Origin: Poriferisodalis sp965215815
GTDB lineage: Bacteria > Actinomycetota > Acidimicrobiia > Acidimicrobiales > Poriferisodalaceae
Assembly (NCBI RefSeq): GCF_965215815.1
Contig: NZ_CBDCEO010000012.1
Span: forward strand, 930,001-994,000
Reading direction: 5' to 3'
DNA length: 64,000 nucleotides
Below the pieces are notes generated by a model. That model had not been told where the DNA came from, made no database searches, and saw nothing but the letters and a program-made list of their open reading frames with translations. Positions 25,096-33,173 of this stretch are shown piece after piece (position 1 is the first letter of the stretch; every line of letters starts with the position of its first letter). A program made the position numbers and the translations under genes.

Positions 25096-25899
25096 ATGGA
25101 CGTCGAAGACGGTCGCATCGGGATCGACGCGGTCGGCATCGCTTACCGCCGGCTCACTCCCGAATGCTCCGAAGCTGGGCACCCCAACGTCGACGGGAAT
25201 CCCACGATCGTGATGCTGCACGAGGGGCTCGGCAGCATCACCCAATGGCGAGACCTGCCCGAGGTGCTGGCACGCCAGTGCGGACTCGAAGTCGTCGCCT
25301 ACGACCGAGGCGGCTACGGACGGTCCGATCCGCTGCCAGCGAACTACAGCGACGGCTTCATGGAACGCGAGGCAACCGACGTCTTGCCTGCGGTGCTCGA
25401 GGCGCTCGCTGTGCGCCGACCCATCCTGATCGGCCACAGCGACGGAGCCTCGATCGCGCTCATCGCTGCCGCTCTGGGCTCGGTGACGCCACTCGGTGTG
25501 GCTGTCATCGCACCGCATGCGTTCATTGAAGACGTCTGCATTGAGGGCATCCGAGCGATTGACACCCAGAGCGACAAGGTCATTTCCGGACTTGCCCGCC
25601 ATCACGACAACCCACGGCTCGCATTCGAGCGCTGGCGCGATGTCTGGCTGACCGATGAGTTCCGACACTGGGACATTCGGCCCCTGCTGGAACGCATTGC
25701 CTGCGGGGTGCTGGTGCTGCAGGGAGACGGCGATCAGTACGGCACCGATGCCCAGGTGTGGACCATCACCCAGAATGTGAACGGTGCAACCGGGCACATC
25801 ATCGATGACTGCGGCCATGTCGCCCACCGCGACCAGCCCGAGAAGATCGCCGGTTACTTAGTCGAGTTCGTCTCGGACTGCCTCTCAACCGGAGGTTGA
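25096..25899 (+). CDS. Alpha/beta hydrolase of the box operon, 267 aa
   Basis: Alpha/beta hydrolase with the oxyanion motif LHEGLGSITQW, YDRGGYGRSDP, and the nucleophile elbow GHSDGASIAL (Ser115); the charge-relay Asp and His lie in LQGDGDQYGT and DDCGHVAHRDQPE. It starts 5 bases after boxB, so it is almost certainly co-transcribed. Hydrolases of this type recur in benzoate and hydroxybenzoate gene clusters and could act as a thioesterase that releases trapped CoA from a dead-end product, or hydrolyse a lactone; which is not shown. The 3' end overlaps the next, convergent gene by 46 bases. Confidence 0.88.
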   Translation: MDVEDGRIGIDAVGIAYRRLTPECSEAGHPNVDGNPTIVMLHEGLGSITQWRDLPEVLARQCGLEVVAYDRGGYGRSDPLPANYSDGFMEREATDVLPAVLEALAVRRPILIGHSDGASIALIAAALGSVTPLGVAVIAPHAFIEDVCIEGIRAIDTQSDKVISGLARHHDNPRLAFERWRDVWLTDEFRHWDIRPLLERIACGVLVLQGDGDQYGTDAQVWTITQNVNGATGHIIDDCGHVAHRDQPEKIAGYLVEFVSDCLSTGG

Positions 25900-26753
25900 C
25901 CGAGCACGGCCCCAAGCGCGTCGGCCGCGACGACGTCGGGTGCTTCGAACGGCCCGAAATGGCCCAGGCCCGCATAGGTGATCAGGCGTGAATTTGCCAG
26001 CACCTCATGGGCAGGGATGCCGGTGTCCTCGAAGGTCATTTCCAGCCCCTTGCCGATGACTACGTCGGTTTCGCTGCCTTGCAGGCGGGTGGTCGTCGAG
26101 GTCCACTCGCCGTCGTAGGTCGCCGCTTCGTCGGTCGCACGGCAGCGCAGGCGCACGGTTCCATCCGGCAGGTCTTCGAATCCGTTCATGATGTAGCTGT
26201 GCAGTGCGTCGGCCCGCACTCCACCGAATGGTGGCCGGGAGGCAAACCGCTCGAAGGCCTCGCCACGCGAAGAAAAGACCTCCCGGCGATTTGTGGTGAC
26301 AGCGATCAAGGGGTTCTCGCCGGGCCCGAACACTTCCTCTGCACGCCACACGACGGGCTCGTAGCCGTACATGCGCCGGATGGTGCCGGGTCGCTGGGCG
26401 TCAGCCAGCAGCAGCGTTGCCGCGCCGATGGAGTGACCGACGCAGTCCAACTCGCCCGCAACGATGCCGAGATGGTCGATGATGGCCAGCAGGTCACCCG
26501 CCAGCGTGGTCCACAGGAAGTCCCTGCCCGCGGGCGGCGGGCTCCAGCCGTGCGCTCGAAGGTCGGGCGCCCACACCGTGAAGTGCTCGGCGAGTCGACC
26601 GGTGAGCGGCCCATAGGTTCGGCCGTTGAAACCAGTGGCGTGCACGAACAGCAGCGGCGGCCCGGCTCCGCCGAGGCGGTGCAGCGCAAGCTCGACACCG
26701 TCGGCCACGTGGACCATGTCGGGTGCCGGGATGCCGCCGTCGGGTCCACTCAT
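25854..26753 (-). CDS. Alpha/beta hydrolase, 299 aa
   Basis: Alpha/beta hydrolase with LLFVHATGFNGRTYGP (oxyanion region), WAPDLRAHGWS, the nucleophile elbow CVGHSIGAATLL, and a C-terminal GLGHFGPFEAPD that holds the relay His. It is paralogous to the hydrolase at 39027-39878: both share the VGHS(I/L)GAA(T/S)LLLA and HFGP blocks. The stop lies inside the boxB-operon hydrolase, a 46-base convergent overlap. The start at 26753 is divergent from the thioredoxin-fold gene with only 32 bases between them. Substrate is unknown. Confidence 0.85.
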   Translation of the reverse strand: MSGPDGGIPAPDMVHVADGVELALHRLGGAGPPLLFVHATGFNGRTYGPLTGRLAEHFTVWAPDLRAHGWSPPPAGRDFLWTTLAGDLLAIIDHLGIVAGELDCVGHSIGAATLLLADAQRPGTIRRMYGYEPVVWRAEEVFGPGENPLIAVTTNRREVFSSRGEAFERFASRPPFGGVRADALHSYIMNGFEDLPDGTVRLRCRATDEAATYDGEWTSTTTRLQGSETDVVIGKGLEMTFEDTGIPAHEVLANSRLITYAGLGHFGPFEAPDVVAADALGAVLGQPPVERQSETNSTK

Positions 26754-26785
26754 GTCTGGGAGACGTGTGTGCTAGCCATGCGCGC

Positions 26786-27538
26786 ATGAGTACTACAGAC
26801 GCCGCCCCGGCTGCCGAGCAATCCCCCGATCTTGAGTTCTTCTGGGATCCGGTCTGCCCGTTCGCCTGGATCACCTCGCGCTGGGTGGAGAAGGTGATCG
26901 CTCAGACCGGCTACTCCGTGGACTGGCGCTTCATCTCGTTGCGCGTCCTGAACCGGCACCGCGATTACGCCACTGAGTTCCCGCCGGGGTACGAGCAAGG
27001 ACATACCGCGGGACTCCGGATGCTGCGAGTGGCCGCCAAGGTGCGAGCTGAGCTGGGCCGCGATCAGATGGGCCCGCTGTATGACGCAATGGGTCAGCAC
27101 TACTGGGAGATGCCCAAGGGCTCGGGCCTGCGAGACCGCATTGGCACCGTGGAGCACACCGCGGAGGCACTGGCAACCGCCGGGCTGCCCACGGAGTACG
27201 CGTTTACGGTCGACGACGACTCCTGGGACGCCGAGATCTCCGCCGAGACCGAGCTGGCGCTGAGTCGCACCGGACGTGACGTCGGCACGCCGATCATCAC
27301 CTTTGAACCACCAGACGGTTTGTCGTTCTTCGGCCCGGTGATCTCGCGAGTTCCCTCCGACGAACAGGCAGTGCCGCTGTGGAATGCCGTCATCGAGCTG
27401 GCCCGCTTCCCGGGCTTTGCCGAGCTCAAGCGGTCACTGCGCGAGGCCCCGCAGCTGAACGTGCTCGGCACCCTCACCGACGCGCCCGAAATGGAGGATT
27501 GGGAAGCGGGTTCTCGCAAGGCCCACAAGCCGAGCTGA
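26786..27538 (+). CDS. DsbA-like, Rv2466c-type (mycothiol-linked) oxidoreductase family protein, 250 aa
   Basis: Thioredoxin fold with a long helical insertion, resembling the actinobacterial Rv2466c family, which uses mycothiol to reduce mixed disulfides and nitro-drugs. The N-terminal active site is FWDPVCPFAWITSRWVEK. The family hallmark CPWC is CPFA here (Cys24-Pro-Phe-Ala27), so only the nucleophilic Cys remains and a monothiol mechanism is implied. The cis-Pro region (DVGTPIITFEPPDG) and FFGPVIS are conserved. The position suggests a general redox or conjugation role; nothing nearby names its substrate. Start at 26786 (MSTTDAAP) is where similarity begins. Confidence 0.82.
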   Translation: MSTTDAAPAAEQSPDLEFFWDPVCPFAWITSRWVEKVIAQTGYSVDWRFISLRVLNRHRDYATEFPPGYEQGHTAGLRMLRVAAKVRAELGRDQMGPLYDAMGQHYWEMPKGSGLRDRIGTVEHTAEALATAGLPTEYAFTVDDDSWDAEISAETELALSRTGRDVGTPIITFEPPDGLSFFGPVISRVPSDEQAVPLWNAVIELARFPGFAELKRSLREAPQLNVLGTLTDAPEMEDWEAGSRKAHKPS

Positions 27539-27570
27539 GCAGGCTCCCCGACTCCGCGAGGCATCTTGGC

Positions 27571-30462
27571 TCAGGTGTCGAAACGATAGGCCTCAGCGCG
27601 GGGCTTGAGTGGGCGAGACAGCCACAGCGGGCGGCGGAGCCCTCCCGGACCAGGAGCGGGCCGCGTCATCGCGAGCCACTCCTCATACGCCTCCCGAGAG
27701 CGCGCCGTGTCAACTACGACATCGCCATAGCGATCGTCGGTTTCGGCCGGTCCCACATGCACCCGCTGGTGCCAACACTGCATGCCGGAGATCGGGTCGG
27801 GTTGCACTGAGAACGTCAGGTTCTGGTGCACTCCCGTGTCGTTCCACCACACCCGCTCGGAGTCGGGATCGGAGGAGGCGAACGGCGCCATCGAACCCGT
27901 GCGGCGCATCCGCCACACGGTGCCGTCTCGGTCAATCTCTGCAGGGCCTCCGGCCCACGACCTCGGTCCCGCGCCATCACCATTGGGGCCCGAGCCACCG
28001 GCGGCAGCAGGATCGAGCCGCCAGCGACCCATGTGGTGCGATGCCGCTACCACGCCAGGGCGAATCCCCTCGGTTCGCCACGCCGAGATGACGAAATGGC
28101 CGATGCGGGTGGTGATCCGCACGAGCCCGCCGACTCCGATGCCCAGAGCTTCGGCATCTGAGGGGTGGATCCAAAGCGGATGTCGATGACTGATCTCCGA
28201 CAGCCACTTGGAGTTCGCAGACCGGGTGTGAATGAGCGTCGGGATGCGGAAGGTGGGTACCAGGATCCGCTCACTGCCTGCCAGATCCAGCTGCTGCCAG
28301 TGCACATGACTGGGAATCCAGCCGGGTGTCGCATGCTCGGGCCAGCCCCAGTCCGCCAATGTCGTCGAGTACAGCTCGAGTTTGCGGGAGGGCGTCGGGA
28401 ATCCGTGACGGGCTGCTCCCGCAACCTGCACCGCCACTGAGCCATCCCCGAGCGGGGGCAGCGAGGTGTTCCCATCACGGATCGTGTTGCGCTGGGGCCG
28501 GTAGACGGCATCGTCACCGAGCACGGTGCCAGCGAGCTGCGAGGGCTGAACGACGCGCTCATGGTGACCATAGGGATCGCCTCGAACAGCGTAGGCGCCC
28601 CGGTCACGCATGAACTCGAGCGGGGTCTGTCCCGCGGCAGCAGCGTCGTGTGCCAAGCCCGGCACCTCGTCGGTGAAGATTGCCTCGTAGTACTCGTCGA
28701 TGCTGATGGGCTCATCGGGCCGGGACGGGCTCTCGAACCACTGGCGGATGCCGAGCGAGCCGTCCGGATCAATCCGCCAGGACAGGTCAATCCAGAACTC
28801 GTTCTCCTCCCAGACCTCGCCTGGGTTGAACTCGTGGGTCCGGCTGTCGGGGCCGACCTCTTGGCCCCGCAGTTCGGCATACCGGCGCATGACCGGCTGG
28901 CGGAAGCCCAGCCATTGGCCTGCGTGAGTCTCGAACGATGCCAGATCGTGGCGCTCCGAGCCGACGCCCATCGGCAGCACGTAGTCGGCGAACCACGCTG
29001 TCTCCGACCAGGTCGGCGTGAGCGAAACGTGGCAGCCCACGCGCTCAGGATCACTCAAGGCTTCCAGCCAGCTGAACCCGTCAGGGTTCGTCCACACCGG
29101 GTTGTAGACGCGCGTGAAGTAGGTGTCGAGCCGGCCCCTGCCCTCGCGCAGGAAATGCGGCAGCAGGATCGACATCTCGTGATGGCTGAGCGGGTACTCA
29201 CGTGGCCAGGACAGCTCGTTCCAGTGCCCGACCGGCGGCGGCCGCAGCGGCGGTGCCGGCTTGATCTTGTGCCAGCCAGCCCCAGTCGTGCCCCCTACGG
29301 TGCCGACTGACCCGGTGAGCACGTTGAGCAGGAACAGGCAGCGCGCCGTCTGCCATCCGCCGAGGTTGCCCGCCCCGGCGGCCCGCCAGGTGTGAGATGC
29401 GAAGCGACCGAATGCCCCTCCGATCGCCGCTGCGATCTCGCGCAGTTCGCCGGCGTCCACCCCGCACAGGTGTGCCGCGCGCTCAGGGGTGTAGCGGGCG
29501 TACGCGTCGCGCAGGGCCACCTCGACCGACTCGAATGTCGGCGGAAGATCGGGTCGAGTCTTGGCCAGGTAGGTCTGCCAGTTCGTCCAGCGGTGGACAA
29601 ACGCACGGTCCCACGTGCCAGCCTCCAGCAGGAGGTGGGCCAGGCTCAGCAGCAGAACCGGTTCAGTGCCAGGCCACGCCGGCAGCCAGTGATCGGCCTT
29701 GGCTCCGGTGTTCGACAGCCTCGGATCGACGCAGATGACCGTGGCGCCGCGCTGCTGGGCCTCGATGATGCGCTGAGCGTGCGGATTGAAGTAGTGCCCT
29801 GCCTCGAGATGGCTCGAGATGAGGAAGATGACCTCGGCATTGGCAAAGTCCGATGAGGGGCGGTCATGCCCCATCCAGGTCGTATAGCCAACGCGGGCGT
29901 TGGAGGAACACACGTTGGTGTGGCTGTTGTGGCCGTCGATGCCCCATGCAGTCAGCACCCGTTCGGTGTAACCGTCCTCGCCGGGTCGGCCGACGTGATA
30001 CATGATCTCGTCCCGGCGGTCTTCGACGATGGCTGTCCGGATCCGCGCCGCGATCTCGGTCAATGCCTCGTCCCAGCTGACGCGCTCCCAGCCTCCCCCA
30101 CCGCGCTCGCCGGTTCGGCGCAGCGGGTACAGGATCCGCTCGGTGTCGTGGACCTGGTTGATCGTGGCCGGCCCCTTGGCGCAATTGCGTCCCCGCGATG
30201 CGGGGTGTTCGGGGTTCCCTTCGAATCGAACGACCTCGTCAGTGTCCCGGTCGATATAGGCGACCAGCCCGCATGCCGCCTCGCAGTTGAAGCAGGTGGT
30301 GGGCACCAGCGTGTAGTTGCGCTCGATGCGCTCGGGCCAGGAGGCTGCGTCGAGCTCGGTCCAGTGATGCCATTGCTCGTGCGGCGGCGAAGCCCTGAGC
30401 CCGATGCCATCGGGACCGCTGTGGGGGGAACCGGCGATGTCGGCGGCGGGGCGATCCGTCAT
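27571..30462 (-). CDS. Molybdopterin oxidoreductase, DMSO-reductase family catalytic subunit, 963 aa
   Basis: Large catalytic subunit with the N-terminal [4Fe-4S] site Cys57, Cys60, Cys64, Cys94 and bis-molybdopterin domains to about residue 800, then the C-terminal dinucleotide-binding domain (TRSANSKWLSEISHRHPLWIHPSDAE). The likely Mo ligand is Cys185 in HTNVCSSNARVG, which places it with polysulfide/thiosulfate/formate-type rather than Ser-ligated DMSO reductases. There is no twin-arginine signal, so it would face the cytoplasm. The start overlaps the stop of the upstream Fe-S/membrane gene by 4 bases (ATGA), so the two form an operon and a complex. The electron acceptor or donor is unknown; some relatives lie on the respiratory side, others in assimilatory redox. 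Confidence 0.88.
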   Translation of the reverse strand: MTDRPAADIAGSPHSGPDGIGLRASPPHEQWHHWTELDAASWPERIERNYTLVPTTCFNCEAACGLVAYIDRDTDEVVRFEGNPEHPASRGRNCAKGPATINQVHDTERILYPLRRTGERGGGGWERVSWDEALTEIAARIRTAIVEDRRDEIMYHVGRPGEDGYTERVLTAWGIDGHNSHTNVCSSNARVGYTTWMGHDRPSSDFANAEVIFLISSHLEAGHYFNPHAQRIIEAQQRGATVICVDPRLSNTGAKADHWLPAWPGTEPVLLLSLAHLLLEAGTWDRAFVHRWTNWQTYLAKTRPDLPPTFESVEVALRDAYARYTPERAAHLCGVDAGELREIAAAIGGAFGRFASHTWRAAGAGNLGGWQTARCLFLLNVLTGSVGTVGGTTGAGWHKIKPAPPLRPPPVGHWNELSWPREYPLSHHEMSILLPHFLREGRGRLDTYFTRVYNPVWTNPDGFSWLEALSDPERVGCHVSLTPTWSETAWFADYVLPMGVGSERHDLASFETHAGQWLGFRQPVMRRYAELRGQEVGPDSRTHEFNPGEVWEENEFWIDLSWRIDPDGSLGIRQWFESPSRPDEPISIDEYYEAIFTDEVPGLAHDAAAAGQTPLEFMRDRGAYAVRGDPYGHHERVVQPSQLAGTVLGDDAVYRPQRNTIRDGNTSLPPLGDGSVAVQVAGAARHGFPTPSRKLELYSTTLADWGWPEHATPGWIPSHVHWQQLDLAGSERILVPTFRIPTLIHTRSANSKWLSEISHRHPLWIHPSDAEALGIGVGGLVRITTRIGHFVISAWRTEGIRPGVVAASHHMGRWRLDPAAAGGSGPNGDGAGPRSWAGGPAEIDRDGTVWRMRRTGSMAPFASSDPDSERVWWNDTGVHQNLTFSVQPDPISGMQCWHQRVHVGPAETDDRYGDVVVDTARSREAYEEWLAMTRPAPGPGGLRRPLWLSRPLKPRAEAYRFDT

Positions 30463-31796
30463 GACAGCGGCGCTGCCTGTGCGGCACGCAGGAACTCACG
30501 GTCGTGTCGCCACAGCCACGCCAGCAGCACGGCGGCGATAACAGGGGTCCAGGCGAAAACGACGGCGTTAGCTCGCAGGGCGAGGAAGGAACCCCAGACC
30601 GCACCGCCGCCCAGCACGGCTTCGCCGGCCAGTCGAGCGATGAGCACCAGCACTGGCCGGTCCGCCCACATCGGACGACCGCGGCACTGGTGAAGCAACA
30701 ACGCGGTGTACGCAGCAGTCAGCAGCGAGAACACCGCTGTCGGGCCGATCAGCACGACGAACCAGGTCGAGCCGCCCCACAAGCCCGCGACACCCCACAG
30801 CATCACCAACGCTGCGTCGGCCATGATCACCCACGCACCCGCCGTGATCCAGCTGCGAAGCCGTCCCTTGGCGAACAGGAACCAGAAGCGCTCTGGCCGC
30901 TTCAGGTCGGCGATCAGCAGCACGCCGGTCACCGCCAGAGCGACGAGCGCTATCACCGCTGGCCCCGTGGCGACGGCCGCTCGGTCGTCCCAGCCCAGCA
31001 GCGCCGCAGCAGCGGCCCACAGCATCACGCCTGCTGCGACGCCCTTGGTCACCATGTAACCGGCGACCTTGGCCCCCCACGGCTCAGCGTGAGGCACCGT
31101 GTACGCCGTCCGTGTTGCAGGGCTCGGTGCCGGGCTCGATGCTGACTTCGATGGCCAAGTTGCGCTGCCGGTCCAATCCGACCAGATCAGGCCGTCTTCG
31201 GCTACGGGGCGTGCCAGTGGGTCGAGGGCTTCGGGCACCGTGCCCGCGTAATGCACCTTCGGCAACGTTCGGCGCTCGGGAGCGCGGACCGGCAATTGTT
31301 CTCGGCGAATTCGCTCAGCGGTGGGGTCCGCGGGATTGTCATGGTCCACGACCGTGATAGCGCGCGTCGGACAGACCGAGACGCATGAAGGCTCCAGCCC
31401 GACCTCGAGCCGGTGCTGGCAGAAATTGCACTTGTGTGCCGTTCCGGTATTCGGCGAGATGTACAGCGCGTCATAGGGGCACGCGTTCATGCAGCCCTTG
31501 CAGCCGATGCAGCGGGAGTCGTCGAAGTCCACGACGCCGTTCGATGCCCGGAACAGCGCGCCGGTCGGGCATATCGAGATGCAGGGGGCGTCGTCGCAGT
31601 GATTGCAGCGCATCACGGTGAAGTGCCGCTGAGTGTCGGGGAACTCGCCGGTCTCGACGTAGTTGACCCACGTCCGGTTGACACCGAGCGGCACGTCGTG
31701 CTCGCTCTTGCACGCCACCGTGCACGCATGGCAGCCAATGCACGCGCCGCTGTCCAACAGGAACCCAAGGCGCGTCACGGTCATAGGTTCGCACAC
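30459..31796 (-). CDS. Fused ferredoxin (DmsB/NrfC-like) and NrfD/DmsC-like membrane subunit, 445 aa
   Basis: The first 150 residues hold four complete [4Fe-4S] Cys sets: C19/C22/C25/C29, C64/C67/C72/C76, C96/C99/C102/C106 and C123/C126/C138/C142. After a linker with Ser/Pro, residues about 245-440 form six hydrophobic helices of a NrfD/DmsC-like quinone-handling membrane anchor (for example ATGPAVIALVALAVTGVLL and WFVVLIGPTAVFSLLTAAY). In most systems these are two separate proteins. The GTG start at 31796 is chosen because AAGGA lies 6 bases upstream, giving MCEPMTVTRL; an ATG four codons later is the alternative. It should pass electrons between the quinone pool and the molybdopterin subunit. 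Confidence 0.88.
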   Translation of the reverse strand: MCEPMTVTRLGFLLDSGACIGCHACTVACKSEHDVPLGVNRTWVNYVETGEFPDTQRHFTVMRCNHCDDAPCISICPTGALFRASNGVVDFDDSRCIGCKGCMNACPYDALYISPNTGTAHKCNFCQHRLEVGLEPSCVSVCPTRAITVVDHDNPADPTAERIRREQLPVRAPERRTLPKVHYAGTVPEALDPLARPVAEDGLIWSDWTGSATWPSKSASSPAPSPATRTAYTVPHAEPWGAKVAGYMVTKGVAAGVMLWAAAAALLGWDDRAAVATGPAVIALVALAVTGVLLIADLKRPERFWFLFAKGRLRSWITAGAWVIMADAALVMLWGVAGLWGGSTWFVVLIGPTAVFSLLTAAYTALLLHQCRGRPMWADRPVLVLIARLAGEAVLGGGAVWGSFLALRANAVVFAWTPVIAAVLLAWLWRHDREFLRAAQAAPLS

Positions 31797-31928
31797 GACA
31801 CGTCCTTATCGACGCACCTGAGGGGACAGCTAGGCCCGCCACACGTGCATCCCAGTCAGGAATACACGGATTACCGACGCGCACACGCGGCGCGCCTAAC
31901 GTGTCGCGGGATCGGCCAGGGGGAACTT

Positions 31929-33173
31929 ATGAGCGACGACGCAGCCAACGGCTCTGCTGCGGGCGACGAAATCGTCCGTCTCAACGAGGTCTACAAGATC
32001 TTCGGGCCACAGCCGCGAGGCCGTCCGTTCGAGTTGGCCCGTTCTGGCGTGCCCAAGAACGAGGTACAACGGCTCTCGGGCCATGTCGTCGGGCTCACCA
32101 ATGTGAGCTTCTCGATCAACCGAGGTGAGATCTTCGTCGTGATGGGCCTGTCAGGTTCGGGCAAGTCGACCGCCATCCGGACGGTGAACAAACTGCATGA
32201 CGTCACCTACGGCGAGGTACTTGTGGACGGCGTCGACGTTCAAAAACTCGACGGCACCGACTTGCAAGCGTTCCGGCGGGAGAAGATGGGCATGGTTTTC
32301 CAGCACTTCGCACTCTTCCCGCACCGCAATGTGCTTGACAACGTCGGCTATGGACTCAAGGTGCAAAAGGTCGACCGCTCCGACCGGAACGAGGCGGCCA
32401 TGCGGGCACTGTCGCTGGTGGGCCTCGCTGCGTTTGCCGAACATCGGCCCGCCCAGCTCTCAGGCGGCATGCAGCAACGTGTGGGCCTCGCACGGGCGCT
32501 GGCGTCAGACCCGGACATCCTCCTCATGGATGAGGCGTTCAGCGCTCTCGACCCGCTCATTCGACGCCAGATGCAGGACGAGCTCATGGAGATCCAGGAC
32601 AAAGTGCACAAGACGATCCTGTTCATCACTCACGACCTCAATGAAGCCCTGCGCATCGGCGACCGGGTCTGCATCATGAAAGACGGCGCGGTCGTGCAGA
32701 TCGGCACGCCCGAGGAAATCCTCACCGAACCAGCGACGGGCTACGTGGCCGAGTTCGTGCAGGACGTCGACCAAGGGCGCGTGATCAAAGTGGTCGAGGT
32801 GATGTCCGAACCACGCCCGATTCCCTCCGACATGTCGCTCAGCGATGCACTCACGCTGTTGGACGACATCGCTGGGCGGTTCTGCTGCGATGCATCCGGC
32901 AGACCGGTCGCGCTGTTGACAGCAGCCGACGGCCTGCGCGCCCGCAGCATGGGCAGCAACGATCTCGCCAAGGCACAGCGATCCGATTTCGACCAGTGCA
33001 ACCCTGACGCCACGCTCAACGAGCTCTATGCATCAGCGGGCCGCGGTCTCTCCATTGCCGTCGTCGACGACGATGGCAAGCTCATCGGCAATCTGGATCC
33101 CCGCCTGATCATGGAGGAGATGGGCAGAGTCGAGCAGCTCATAGAAGGTTTCGAGCGGGAGGTGTTCATGTGA
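31929..33173 (+). CDS. proV: Glycine betaine/proline ABC transporter, ATP-binding protein (ProV/OpuAA type), 414 aa
   Basis: ATPase of an osmolyte importer. The nucleotide-binding domain spans about residues 10-275 with Walker A GLSGSGKST, the Q-loop region MVFQHFALFPHRNVLDN, signature LSGGMQQR, Walker B ILLMDEAFSALDP and the H-loop FITHDLNEA. The GLSGSGKST and DEAFSALDPLIR strings and the long pre-Walker segment (SGVPKNEVQRLSG) are ProV features. Residues about 285-414 are a pair of CBS domains, which in OpuA sense ionic strength. The ATG at 31929 follows AGGGGG with suitable spacing. The permease gene overlaps its end by 4 bases. Confidence 0.93.
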   Translation: MSDDAANGSAAGDEIVRLNEVYKIFGPQPRGRPFELARSGVPKNEVQRLSGHVVGLTNVSFSINRGEIFVVMGLSGSGKSTAIRTVNKLHDVTYGEVLVDGVDVQKLDGTDLQAFRREKMGMVFQHFALFPHRNVLDNVGYGLKVQKVDRSDRNEAAMRALSLVGLAAFAEHRPAQLSGGMQQRVGLARALASDPDILLMDEAFSALDPLIRRQMQDELMEIQDKVHKTILFITHDLNEALRIGDRVCIMKDGAVVQIGTPEEILTEPATGYVAEFVQDVDQGRVIKVVEVMSEPRPIPSDMSLSDALTLLDDIAGRFCCDASGRPVALLTAADGLRARSMGSNDLAKAQRSDFDQCNPDATLNELYASAGRGLSIAVVDDDGKLIGNLDPRLIMEEMGRVEQLIEGFEREVFM

